Source: Thermohalobacter berrensis (lineage in GTDB: Bacteria; Bacillota; Clostridia; Tissierellales; Thermohalobacteraceae). From it: a DNA stretch of 64,000 nucleotides. Position 1 is the first letter of the stretch, and the number at the start of each line of letters is the position of its first letter. Shown in pieces: positions 36,905-45,466 of this stretch. The stretch spans positions 1 through 64,000 of the forward strand of contig NZ_MCIB01000010.1 of the NCBI RefSeq assembly GCF_003609645.1, read 5' to 3'. A model generated the notes under the pieces. It made no database searches. It had not been told where the DNA came from and saw nothing but the letters and a program-made list of their open reading frames with translations. The position numbers were made by a program, and so were the translations under genes.

Positions 36905-37924
36905 ATGGAACTAAAGGAAATTTATAGCAATGCTAGAGAGAAGATGAAAGGCTATTGTAGAGTCTGTCCAGAATGTAATGGAATAGCATGTGCAGGTGAA
37001 GTTCCTGGTATGGGAGGAGCTGGTACTGGAGCTTCTTTTAAAAGTAATGTAGAGGAGTTAAAAAAAGTTAAGCTAGTTTTAAGAACAATACATAACTGCA
37101 AAAACCCTGACTCCTCCTTCGAACTATTTGGAGAGAAATTAGATATGCCTATTATTTCTGCACCTATAACAGGAAGCAGTTTTAATATGGGAGGAGCTTT
37201 ATCAGAAAAAGAATATGTTGATGCTGTTATGGAAGGAAGTTTAGAAGCTGGAACTGTTGCTATGACTGGCGATACTGCAGATCCTTCCATGTATATAACT
37301 GGAATTGAAGGAATAAAGAAAGTTAATGGTAAAGGTATTCCTATTATTAAACCAAGAGAAAACAGCAAAATTATTGAGAAAATAAGATTAGCAGAGGAAA
37401 TTAATCCAATGGCAGTTGGAGTTGATATAGATGGTGCTGGTCTTGTAACAATGGCTTTAAAAGGTCAGCCCGTTGGACCTAAAACTGTTGATGAATTAAA
37501 GGAGTTAGTTAAGTCAACAAAATTACCTTTTATCTTTAAAGGAATAATGACAGTAGAAGAGGCTGAAATAGCTGTAGAAGTTGGTGCTAAGGCTATTGTT
37601 GTTTCAAATCATGGAGGAAGAATTTTAGACCATACTCAAGGAGTTGCCAAAGTATTACCGCAAATAGCTGATAAAGTTAAAGGAAAAATAACAATTTTAG
37701 CAGATGGAGGAATAAGGTCAGGTATAGACGTATTCAAAATGTTAGCCCTTGGCGCTGATGCTGTACTAATAGGTAGACCTGTAATAATAGGAGCTTATGG
37801 TGGATATTCTAAGGGTGTTGAAACAGTGCTTACAAATATGAAGAATGAGCTTATAAAAGCAATGATTTTGACAGGATGTAAAGATATATCATCAATAGAT
37901 AAAACAAAGATAGTTATTGAATAA
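36905..37924 (+). CDS. FMN-dependent alpha-hydroxy-acid oxidising protein
   Basis: A 339-residue TIM-barrel flavoprotein of the lactate/glycolate oxidase family, clostridial type. FMN-binding and catalytic landmarks: GTGASFKSN, the PFIFKGIMTVEEAEIAVEVGAKAIVVSNHGGR region (Lys and catalytic His), and ILADGGIRSGIDVFKMLALGADAVLIGRP. The N-terminus carries four cysteines in CRVCPECNGIACAGEVPG, absent from classical oxidases; they may bind a cluster or metal. The natural substrate is unknown. Confidence 0.85.
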   Translation: MELKEIYSNAREKMKGYCRVCPECNGIACAGEVPGMGGAGTGASFKSNVEELKKVKLVLRTIHNCKNPDSSFELFGEKLDMPIISAPITGSSFNMGGALSEKEYVDAVMEGSLEAGTVAMTGDTADPSMYITGIEGIKKVNGKGIPIIKPRENSKIIEKIRLAEEINPMAVGVDIDGAGLVTMALKGQPVGPKTVDELKELVKSTKLPFIFKGIMTVEEAEIAVEVGAKAIVVSNHGGRILDHTQGVAKVLPQIADKVKGKITILADGGIRSGIDVFKMLALGADAVLIGRPVIIGAYGGYSKGVETVLTNMKNELIKAMILTGCKDISSIDKTKIVIE

Positions 37925-37931
37925 AATGTTC

Positions 37932-37960
37932 TTGATTTGGATATAATTATATGATATAGT
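37932..37960 (+). promoter_or_regulatory. Promoter of argS
   Basis: TTGATT (37932-37937), 17 bases, TATAGT (37955-37960) with an extended TGA. It starts the argS T-box leader. Confidence 0.75.
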
Positions 37961-37967
37961 AAGATAA

Positions 37968-38219
37968 TAAAAAAGAGAATTTAGTAAATTCTATGACGAG
38001 GAGAGTAGGATATTCTACTATGTTAAAGCGAGCCAGGGATGGTGGAAGCCTGGTACATGCGAATATCTGAAGCGCACCTCAGAGAAGCTTACCCGAAATA
38101 TAGTAGGGTAAGTCGCTCCCAGCGTTAAAGGGTAATGAGTGGGTATATATTACATACCAAGAAGAGTGGTAACACGGGAATAACTCTCGTCTCTTAATAG
38201 AGATGAGAGTTTTTTTATT
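37968..38219 (+). promoter_or_regulatory. T-box leader, arginine (argS)
   Basis: The leader carries GGTGGAAGCC, CTGAAG followed by the specifier CGC (Arg, 38073-38075), and a T-box core GAGTGGTAACACGGG (about 38164-38178), which keeps TGG but departs from the usual ACCGCG. The terminator AACTCTCGTCTCT (38182-38194) pairs with AGAGATGAGAGTT (38199-38211), followed by T6. A further 137 bases separate it from argS, with no other clear element. Confidence 0.88.
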
Positions 38220-38356
38220 ACATTAAATTGCAAAATTATAAAATAATATGTAAAATTTATATTTGAAATAATACAGTCTATTTAATTTTGATAGCTTTGG
38301 TTGGTTAATTCAGATAAAATTATAGAAATTCTAATTTACATAAGGAGGTTAAAAGT

Positions 38357-40057
38357 ATGATAGATTTTAAAGAGGTTATTTCTAAGGCTGTTAGTGAAAA
38401 AATAGATGAGTTAAGTAAAAAAGAAGTGGAAGAACTTATAGAGATACCACCAAATTATGATTTAGGAGATTATGCTTTACCATGTTTTAAAATGGCTAAA
38501 ATTTTTAGAAAAGCACCTAACTTAATTGCAGAAGAACTTGTAGAATTACTTGATGAAAATGAATATTTTGAAAAAGTACAAAATGTTGGCCCATATGTAA
38601 ATTTCTTTGTTAACAAAGAAATTTTAGCAAAATCTGTGTTAGAAGAGATATTTGAGAAAAAAGAAAGATTTGGTTCACAGGATATTGGAAAAGGAAAAAA
38701 TGTTATTGTAGAATTTTCATCACCTAATATTGCTAAGCCTTTCCATATTGGTCATATAAGAACAACAGTAATTGGAAATGCACTATATAAAATTTATAAA
38801 TTTTTAGGATTTAATACTATTGCTATAAATCATCTTGGAGATTATGGGACACAGTTCGGTAAATTAATTGTAGCATACAAAAAATGGGGAGATAGAGAAG
38901 TTATAGAATCAAATCCAATTCCTGAGTTATTAAAACTTTACGTTAAATTCCATGAAGAAGCTGAAGAAAATCCAGAGCTAGAAGATGAGGCTAGAATGTG
39001 GTTTAATAAACTTGAAAATGGTAATGAAGAGGCTAAATCAATATGGCAATGGTTTAGAGATGTTAGTTTAAAAGAATTTAATAGAGTTTATGAAATGTTA
39101 AATATAAAATTTGATTCCTATGCAGGGGAGAGTTTCTATTCAGATAAGATGCCAAAAGTTATAGAAATGATGAAAGAAAAGGGAATTTTAACGGAGTCTA
39201 GAGGGGCAGAAATAGTAGATCTTGAGCCATATGGAATGCCTCCTGCACTAATTAGAAAAAGTGATGGATCTACATTATATATAACAAGGGATATAGCAGC
39301 AGCAATTTATAGAAAAGAACATTATGATTTTTATAAAAATGTGTATGTAGTTGGGGCTGAGCAGAAATTACACTTTGACCAATGGAGAAAAATTATTGAG
39401 TTAATGGGCTTTGATTGGGCTAAAGACTGTATACATGTTCCATTTGGAATGGTTAGTCTTGAAGAAGGTACAATGTCTACTAGAAAAGGTAAAGTAGTTT
39501 TCTTAGAAGATGTACTAAAGAAAGCTATTGAAAAGACAGAAGATATTATATCTAAGAAAAACCCAAATCTAAAAGACAAAAGAAAGGTTGCAGAGCAAGT
39601 AGGTATAGGTGCAGTAGTATTCCAAGAATTATCAAACAATAGAATTAAGGACTATGTGTTTTCGTGGGATAGAACATTAAGTTTTGATGGTGAAACTGGA
39701 CCATATGTACAATATACTCATGCAAGAGCATCTAGTCTATTAGAAAAAGCAGATTTTAAAATAACTGAAAATGTAGACTATTCAATACTAACTAATGAAC
39801 AAGCAGTAAATGTTTTAAGACTTTTACAGCAGTTCCCTAAAGTAATTGTTAATGCAATGGAGAAAAATGAACCTTCGATAATTACGAGACATATTGTAGA
39901 TATCGCACAAGAGTTTAATAGATTCTATCATGATTGTCCAATTATAGTAGAAGATGAAAAAGTCCAAAAGGCAAGATTATTACTTGTATATGCCGTAAAA
40001 ACAGTAATAAAAACAGGATTAGGTCTATTAGGAGTTGAAGCACCTGAAAAAATGTAA
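38357..40057 (+). CDS. argS: Arginyl-tRNA synthetase
   Basis: A 566-residue class I synthetase. An N-terminal Add-1 domain precedes the HIGH motif in SSPNIAKPFHIGHIRTT (HIGH at about residue 127), and the KMSKS-equivalent is MSTRKGKVV near 373. The C-terminal DALR domain contains YTHARASSLL. The protein lacks the long insertions of some ArgRS. AGGAGG precedes ATG 38357. Controlled by the arginine T-box, separate from the nearby biosynthesis genes. Confidence 0.97.
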   Translation: MIDFKEVISKAVSEKIDELSKKEVEELIEIPPNYDLGDYALPCFKMAKIFRKAPNLIAEELVELLDENEYFEKVQNVGPYVNFFVNKEILAKSVLEEIFEKKERFGSQDIGKGKNVIVEFSSPNIAKPFHIGHIRTTVIGNALYKIYKFLGFNTIAINHLGDYGTQFGKLIVAYKKWGDREVIESNPIPELLKLYVKFHEEAEENPELEDEARMWFNKLENGNEEAKSIWQWFRDVSLKEFNRVYEMLNIKFDSYAGESFYSDKMPKVIEMMKEKGILTESRGAEIVDLEPYGMPPALIRKSDGSTLYITRDIAAAIYRKEHYDFYKNVYVVGAEQKLHFDQWRKIIELMGFDWAKDCIHVPFGMVSLEEGTMSTRKGKVVFLEDVLKKAIEKTEDIISKKNPNLKDKRKVAEQVGIGAVVFQELSNNRIKDYVFSWDRTLSFDGETGPYVQYTHARASSLLEKADFKITENVDYSILTNEQAVNVLRLLQQFPKVIVNAMEKNEPSIITRHIVDIAQEFNRFYHDCPIIVEDEKVQKARLLLVYAVKTVIKTGLGLLGVEAPEKM

Positions 40058-40070
40058 TAAATTAAAAAAA

Positions 40071-40105
40071 TGTAAATGCCCGCATATTGCGGGCATTTTT
40101 TTTAG
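40071..40105. terminator. Bidirectional terminator argS/argJ
   Basis: AAATGCCCGC (40074-40083) pairs with GCGGGCATTT (40089-40098). A-run on the left and T-run on the right make it work for argS on plus and argJ on minus. Confidence 0.9.
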
Positions 40106-40110
40106 TTCTA

Positions 40111-41334
40111 TTAAGTTCTATAACATCCATTAATTTTTACATATTCATAGCTTAAATCACAGCCCCAGGCTGTTGCATCATATTCTCCATCATGTAAATC
40201 AATAATTATATTTACAGACTTTTCTTCCAAAATATTTTTTGCTAAATTTTCATTAAATGAAACTCCTACTCCATTTTCTACAAGCTGTATAGTATTTTTT
40301 GAATTTTTTATAGTTATGTCAACCTTTTCTGGATTAAAATTCCCCCCAGAATATCCTAATGAACACATAATTCTTCCCCAATTTGCATCACTACCAAAAA
40401 TGGCAGATTTTAATAGATTAGAGGATATTACTGATTTTGCACAGAGTTTTGCATCCTTTAAAGTCCTAGCGTTATATACAGATACTTCTATAAGCTTAGT
40501 TGCTCCTTCTCCATCCTGAGCAATCATTTTAGCAAGCTCCTTATTTACATAATCTAATGCTTCTTTAAATTTAAAATAATTATCATCAACTTTATCAATA
40601 ATTTGGTTTTCGGCAGAAGCATTTGCTAAAATAAGTACCATATCATTAGTGCTAGTATCTCCATCTACTGATATCATATTATAGCTATCATCAACACTTT
40701 CCCTTAATGCTTTTGATAACATGTTTTTGCTAATATTTGCATTTGTGGTAATGAAGCTTAACATTGTTGCCATATTAGGATGTATCATACCTGAACCTTT
40801 AGCAATAGCGCTAATAAGTATTGGTTTATTATCTATTATAATTTCTACAGTTATTTTTTTAGGATGAGAATCAGTTGTCATAATTGCCTCAGCAGCAGAA
40901 TATCCATCTCCTTTAGAATTAGTTAAAAGATTACAAGCACTTTCAATGCCAGAAACAATCTTACTTATTGGTAAAGGAACTCCTATAATACCTGTTGAGC
41001 TAACAAGAACTTTTTCAGGTAATAAATCTAATGATTCAGCTGTTACTTTAGCCATAGTAAGTGCGTCCTCTAGTCCTTTTTTACCTGTACATGCATTGGC
41101 ATTACCACTATTAATTACAATAGCTTGAGGGTTGATACTATTTATATTTTTCATAGTTATAAGGACAGGAGCAGCTTTAACTTTATTTTGAGTAAATGTT
41201 CCAACAGCAACAGCAGGTTTTTCACTGTAAATAATACATAAATCCTTTTTTTCATTTTTCTTTATACCACAGTGTATTCCGATTGCCTTATAGTAGGGAA
41301 CATCTGAAATAGTTTTGTTCTTTAGTATTTTCAT
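40111..41334 (-). CDS. argJ: Bifunctional ornithine acetyltransferase / glutamate N-acetyltransferase
   Basis: A 407-residue Ntn-type enzyme that recycles the acetyl group from N-acetylornithine to glutamate, and may also use acetyl-CoA. The autocleavage region is KGSGMIHPNMATMLSF, whose internal Ala-Thr is the usual processing site, giving alpha and beta chains. VINSGNANACTG forms the oxyanion region, and QDGEGATKLIEV is another conserved stretch. ATG 41334 is preferred because the AGAGG site abuts the in-frame ATG 41346. Lies 41 bases after argC on the same strand. Confidence 0.96.
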   Translation of the reverse strand: MKILKNKTISDVPYYKAIGIHCGIKKNEKKDLCIIYSEKPAVAVGTFTQNKVKAAPVLITMKNINSINPQAIVINSGNANACTGKKGLEDALTMAKVTAESLDLLPEKVLVSSTGIIGVPLPISKIVSGIESACNLLTNSKGDGYSAAEAIMTTDSHPKKITVEIIIDNKPILISAIAKGSGMIHPNMATMLSFITTNANISKNMLSKALRESVDDSYNMISVDGDTSTNDMVLILANASAENQIIDKVDDNYFKFKEALDYVNKELAKMIAQDGEGATKLIEVSVYNARTLKDAKLCAKSVISSNLLKSAIFGSDANWGRIMCSLGYSGGNFNPEKVDITIKNSKNTIQLVENGVGVSFNENLAKNILEEKSVNIIIDLHDGEYDATAWGCDLSYEYVKINGCYRT

Positions 41335-41375
41335 TTTTTCACACATCCTCTCTAATATTTGCTTATTTAAATTTA

Positions 41376-42413
41376 TTAAGGAGTTATTGATATAAGCTTT
41401 AATCCCTCAGTTTCTTCAAAACCAAACATAATATTCATATTTTGAACTGCTTGACCAGCAGCTCCTTTTATTAAATTATCTATGGCAGATATAATTAACA
41501 CCTTTGAAGTCCTTTTGTCTACCCTTATTCCAATATCACATAGATTAGATCTTTTTACCCATTTTGTTTCTGGAAGTTTACTTGTAATTCTTACGAAATA
41601 TTCATCTCTATAAAAATCCTCATATAAACTATATAAACTTTCTTCAGAGATATTCTTTTTTAAAGTTACATAACAGGTTGCAAGTATACCTCTATTCATT
41701 GGAATAAGATGAGGTATAAAAGATAAATTAATTTTGTCTCCATATAAATTAGAGATTTCCTGTTCAATTTCAGCAGTATGCCTATGGCATGTAACACTGT
41801 ATGCTCTTATAGATTCATTACATTCTGAAAAGACGTTTGATAATTTAGGTTTCCTGCCAGCCCCTGATATTCCAGATTTTGCATCAATAATTATAGAAGA
41901 TAAATCAACTAGTTGAGAATTTACTAAAGGTGCTAATGCTAATATACTAGCCGTTGGATAACATCCAGGATTAGCAACTAATTTAGCTTTCCTTATTTTC
42001 TCTTTGTATAGTTCTGGTAAACCATATACTGAATTTTTTAACAAATATTTTTTTGGATGTTCTATTTGATACCATTTTTTAAATACATTTGAGTCTTTAA
42101 TACGAAAATCAGCACTTAAATCTATAACTTTAACTCCTTGGTTTAAAGCCTTTTCTATTATGGGAAAAAATTTCCCATGGGGTAGAGCGGAAAATAGCAC
42201 ATCTATCATAGGTAATTTTTTTTCTGCTGTTTGCATATCAATACAGTATTTATTTATAAATGTATTGTACTGTGGATAAACCTGGCTATAGGCTGAATTT
42301 GCATAATTATAAGATGATAGAAAACATACATCAATTTTACTATGGTTGAATAGAAGCCACAGCAACTGTTGACCAGCATAACCTGTGGCACCTACTATAC
42401 CTACCTTAATCAT
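41376..42413 (-). CDS. argC: N-acetyl-gamma-glutamyl-phosphate reductase
   Basis: A 345-residue NADPH-dependent reductase, third step of arginine synthesis. NADP motif VGIVGATGYAGQQLL at the N-terminus, the catalytic Cys in ANPGCYPTA, and SGISGAGR and HRHTAEIEQ further on. ATG 42413 is preferred; GTG 42425 overlaps the AAGGAG ribosome site. First gene of argCJ, divergent from argBD. Confidence 0.96.
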   Translation of the reverse strand: MIKVGIVGATGYAGQQLLWLLFNHSKIDVCFLSSYNYANSAYSQVYPQYNTFINKYCIDMQTAEKKLPMIDVLFSALPHGKFFPIIEKALNQGVKVIDLSADFRIKDSNVFKKWYQIEHPKKYLLKNSVYGLPELYKEKIRKAKLVANPGCYPTASILALAPLVNSQLVDLSSIIIDAKSGISGAGRKPKLSNVFSECNESIRAYSVTCHRHTAEIEQEISNLYGDKINLSFIPHLIPMNRGILATCYVTLKKNISEESLYSLYEDFYRDEYFVRITSKLPETKWVKRSNLCDIGIRVDKRTSKVLIISAIDNLIKGAAGQAVQNMNIMFGFEETEGLKLISITP

Positions 42414-42446
42414 TATTTGATTCACTCCTTAAAAGTATTTAGATAA

Positions 42447-42475
42447 ATTATACAAAAACAAGGATAAAAATACAA
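42447..42475 (-). promoter_or_regulatory. Sigma-A promoter of argC-argJ
   Basis: Read on the minus strand: TTGTAT (42475-42470), 17 bases, TATAAT (42452-42447). It diverges from the argB promoter. Confidence 0.75.
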
Positions 42476-42503
42476 GAAAAAATCTAAAAAATCTCAAAAA
42501 TGC

Positions 42504-42532
42504 TTGAATAATTATATAAAATAATGTATAAT
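42504..42532 (+). promoter_or_regulatory. argB promoter with overlapping ARG box
   Basis: TTGAAT (42504-42509), 17 bases, TATAAT (42527-42532). The sequence TTGAATAATTATATAA over the -35 resembles the ArgR operator (TGAAT-N4-ATTCA type), so arginine-ArgR would block the promoter. A second weaker half-site TGTATAATCATA overlaps the -10. Confidence 0.65.
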
Positions 42533-42568
42533 CATAAAAACTGATTTTTGAAAGGTGAGATGATCTTA

Positions 42569-43450
42569 ATGGAAACCCACAAGATTAAGACAATTGTTGA
42601 GGCTTTACCTTATATAAAAAAATTTAGAGGTAAAACCTTTGTAATAAAGTATGGTGGCAGTATTTTCAAAATGGAAAAATCGAAAAAGGCTTTTATAAAG
42701 GATATTGTATTACTTACATTTGTAGGTATTAATATCATAATTGTTCATGGAGGTGGTCCAAATATTTCTCAGATGCTTGATAAGCTAGGAATTAAAACAG
42801 AATTTATTAAAGGTTTAAGAGTAACAGATGAGGAAACAATGGAAGTAGTGGAAATGGTTTTATCTGGAAAAATAAACAAAAAAATAGCTGCTGATTTATG
42901 TAAAAATGGTGTAAATGCTATTGGAATTAGTGGGGCAGATGGAAACTTAATTATAGCTACAAAGAAATATTTAAAAGAAGGAAAAGAAAAAATTAATATA
43001 GGTAATGTAGGAGAAATAGTAAATGTAAATCAGAATCTTTTAAATGATCTAATAGATAAAGGTTATCTGCCAGTTATATCTCCAATTGGATATGATAATG
43101 AAGGTAATGTATATAACGTAAATGCAGATTATGCAGCGGCAGCAATAAGTTCATCTCTAAAGTGTGAAAAATTGATTTATTTAACTGATGTAAAGGGATT
43201 ATATAAAGATATAGAGGATTCTAATAGCTTTATTTCTTCCATAACTATAGATGAAATTAATGAATATATAAGAACAGGTGTAATCAATGGGGGGATGCTT
43301 CCTAAGATGGAGTGTTGTATAAAAGCCATAAAAGGTGGAACAAAAGATGTTCATCTTATTGATGGTAGATTAGAACATAGCCTGTTATTAGAAATATTTA
43401 CAGATAAGGGCATTGGAACAATGATAAAAGGAGGAGTAAATAATGGGTAA
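42569..43450 (+). CDS. argB: Acetylglutamate kinase
   Basis: A 293-residue amino acid kinase, second step of arginine synthesis. Phosphate and substrate loops: TFVIKYGGSIF (catalytic Lys), NIIIVHGGGPNISQML, FIKGLRVTDEETMEVVEMVLSGKINK, and the ATP region LTDVKGLYKD. ATG 42569 is nine bases after AAAGGTGAG; an ATG at 42560 is too close. Overlaps argD by 8 bases. Confidence 0.96.
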   Translation: METHKIKTIVEALPYIKKFRGKTFVIKYGGSIFKMEKSKKAFIKDIVLLTFVGINIIIVHGGGPNISQMLDKLGIKTEFIKGLRVTDEETMEVVEMVLSGKINKKIAADLCKNGVNAIGISGADGNLIIATKKYLKEGKEKINIGNVGEIVNVNQNLLNDLIDKGYLPVISPIGYDNEGNVYNVNADYAAAAISSSLKCEKLIYLTDVKGLYKDIEDSNSFISSITIDEINEYIRTGVINGGMLPKMECCIKAIKGGTKDVHLIDGRLEHSLLLEIFTDKGIGTMIKGGVNNG

Positions 43451-44621
43451 AAATTATATTATGAATACTTATAATAGATTTAATGTAACCTTTGAAAAAG
43501 GAATTGGGTCAAAACTTTATGATATTAATGGAAAAGAGTATATAGATTTTGTTTCAGGTATAGCAGTAAATTGTTTAGGGCATAGTCATCCATCTATTGT
43601 AAAAGCTATTGCAGAACAAAGTAAAAAACTTATGAATGTGTCAAATTTGTATTGGACAAGAGAACAAAACAAGTTAGCAGAAATGTTGATAAAAATCAGT
43701 AATCATAATAAGATATTTTTCTGTAATAGTGGAACAGAGTCTGTAGAGACAGCCTTAAAGATAGCCAGAAAATATGGAAAGAAAAGAGGAGGAAATGCAA
43801 AAAAAGAAATTATATATATGACAAATTCCTTCCATGGAAGAACTCTAGGTGCTCTTACTGTAACTGGACAAGAAAAATACAAAAAAGATTTTACTCCCCT
43901 TATGGAAGGTATAAAGTCAGCACAGTTTAATAATATAAAGGATTTAAAGGATAAAATAGGTGAAAATACTTGCGGAGTAATTATAGAACCTATTCAGGGG
44001 GAAGGTGGAATACATGTTGCTAATAAAAATTTTTTAAAAGAAGCTAGAAAACTATGTGATATGTATGATGCACTTTTAATATTTGATGAAGTACAATGTG
44101 GAGTAGGGAGAACAGGTAAATTTTTTGCTTACCAAAACTATGAAATAGTACCTGATGTAGTATGTATGGCTAAGGGGCTAGGTGGTGGATTTCCTATTGG
44201 TGCTGTTTTAGCAGTAGAGAAGGCAGCTAATGTTTTAGTACCTGGTGACCATGGATGTACCTTTGGCGGTAACTCTTTGGCTTGTAGGGTTTCTATGGTT
44301 ATTTTAAAAGAACTTATTGATGGAGGAGTTATAAAAAAAGTAAAAGATAAAAGTGAATATATAATTAATAAACTAAAGTATTTATCTAAAAAATATGAAT
44401 ATATTAATGAAATCAGAGGAAAAGGCTTAATGCTAGGGGTTAGTATTACGTGTGATGCTAAAAAATTTATACAAAAGTGTTTTAAAAATGGATTACTTTT
44501 AGTATCAGCAGGAAAAAACACAGTAAGAATTTTACCTCCTTTAAATATTAATAAAGGAGATATAGATATAGCGGTAGATATTATTGATAAAACTTTTAAA
44601 GAAATATCAACTAAAAATTAA
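43443..44621 (+). CDS. argD: Acetylornithine aminotransferase
   Basis: A 392-residue class III PLP aminotransferase, fourth step of arginine synthesis. FCNSGTESVETALKIARKYG, SFHGRTLGALTVTGQ, IIEPIQGEGG, LIFDEVQCGVGRTG, and the PLP lysine in CMAKGLGGGFPIGAVLA. Ends FKNGLLLVSAGKNTVRILPPL as usual. AAGGAGGAG precedes ATG 43443. The genome's arginine order is split argCJ/argBD. Confidence 0.95.
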   Translation: MGKNYIMNTYNRFNVTFEKGIGSKLYDINGKEYIDFVSGIAVNCLGHSHPSIVKAIAEQSKKLMNVSNLYWTREQNKLAEMLIKISNHNKIFFCNSGTESVETALKIARKYGKKRGGNAKKEIIYMTNSFHGRTLGALTVTGQEKYKKDFTPLMEGIKSAQFNNIKDLKDKIGENTCGVIIEPIQGEGGIHVANKNFLKEARKLCDMYDALLIFDEVQCGVGRTGKFFAYQNYEIVPDVVCMAKGLGGGFPIGAVLAVEKAANVLVPGDHGCTFGGNSLACRVSMVILKELIDGGVIKKVKDKSEYIINKLKYLSKKYEYINEIRGKGLMLGVSITCDAKKFIQKCFKNGLLLVSAGKNTVRILPPLNINKGDIDIAVDIIDKTFKEISTKN

Positions 44622-44638
44622 AGAGGGGATGATTTATT

Positions 44639-45133
44639 ATGCAATATGTATTTATTCCTGAGATATTGAATTTAATAGATATAGATGAAATATTAAATAA
44701 TTGTAAGAATGGATATATTAACATTACCCCAAATATAAAAAACATCTTAGTAGTAAATCTTGGAATGAGTAAAAAGGAATTAACTCATTTTATAAACAAT
44801 AAATGTAATATATATGTATTTGGTAAAAATTTCAGTTTAAATCAATTAAAAAATCTATCTTTTGATGCAATTTTTATTTCTGATGGTAAACTTCACTTTG
44901 AGGAATTAGAAGTTTTAGTAGAAAAAATAAAGAAATATATTGGTGTAAAAACTATTTTAGGGGTTGGATTAGGAAAAGATGTAATAGAGATGGCAATTTG
45001 CAAAAAACAAGGTGATAATCAATGGGACCAAAATAATGGAATATTAAAGAATGAAAGATATGGTATATACTGTTCTGATAATAATTCAGATGATAGCTTG
45101 AAAAAACTATTAAAGTTAAGCAAAATAGCATGA
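44639..45133 (+). CDS. Degenerate CarA-like glutamine amidotransferase domain
   Basis: A 164-residue protein, not a known named gene. From residue about 33 it follows the GATase domain of carbamoyl-phosphate synthase small subunit: NILVVNLGMSKKEL (CarA DFGxKRNI), CNIYVFGKNFSLNQLKNLSFDAIFISDG (CarA TSAEDVLKxxPDGIFLSNG) and TILGVGLGKDVIEMAICKKQGD (CarA FGICLGHQLLALAxGAK). The nucleophile Cys is Gly here, GHQ has become GKD, and it stops before the catalytic His-Glu motif, so it cannot be an active amidase. The CarA N-terminal domain is missing. It follows argD by 17 bases with a good AGAGGGGATG site. Pseudoenzyme or decaying carA; no carB or argF follows. Confidence 0.6.
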   Translation: MQYVFIPEILNLIDIDEILNNCKNGYINITPNIKNILVVNLGMSKKELTHFINNKCNIYVFGKNFSLNQLKNLSFDAIFISDGKLHFEELEVLVEKIKKYIGVKTILGVGLGKDVIEMAICKKQGDNQWDQNNGILKNERYGIYCSDNNSDDSLKKLLKLSKIA

Positions 45134-45179
45134 TTAAGTATTTACATTTTAATTATATATTAATAATTTTAAGAAACTA

Positions 45180-45230
45180 AAAGAACTTCCTTTTTGAAAA
45201 TTTTTATTAAAATAAGGAAGTTCTTTTTTT
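45180..45230 (+). terminator. Terminator of argBD unit
   Basis: AAAGAACTTCCTT (45180-45192) pairs with AAGGAAGTTCTTT (45214-45225 region), followed by T-run. The loop is about 21 bases. From here to 45392 nothing else is recognisable. Confidence 0.85.
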
Positions 45231-45392
45231 ATGTTTTTTTACATTCTTTTAAAATAACTTTTTTAATTTAAGAGTAAAAAATATTTATTCTGTTATTAAT
45301 ATGTTTAAAATTTATTCAAATGTGTAATAATAATATGATAGTTTTTTTCATACAATTACCTTGTTAGGATTATAAAAGTTATAATACTAATA

Positions 45393-45421
45393 TTGACTTA
45401 CAAAGGAATTATTTATATAAT
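45393..45421 (+). promoter_or_regulatory. Sigma-A promoter of transglycosylase gene
   Basis: TTGACT (45393-45398), 17 bases, TATAAT (45416-45421). Confidence 0.82.
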
Positions 45422-45466
45422 ACTTCTTGTTGTCAAAATGGTAGGTGAAAGGAAGGAGGTATAGAT

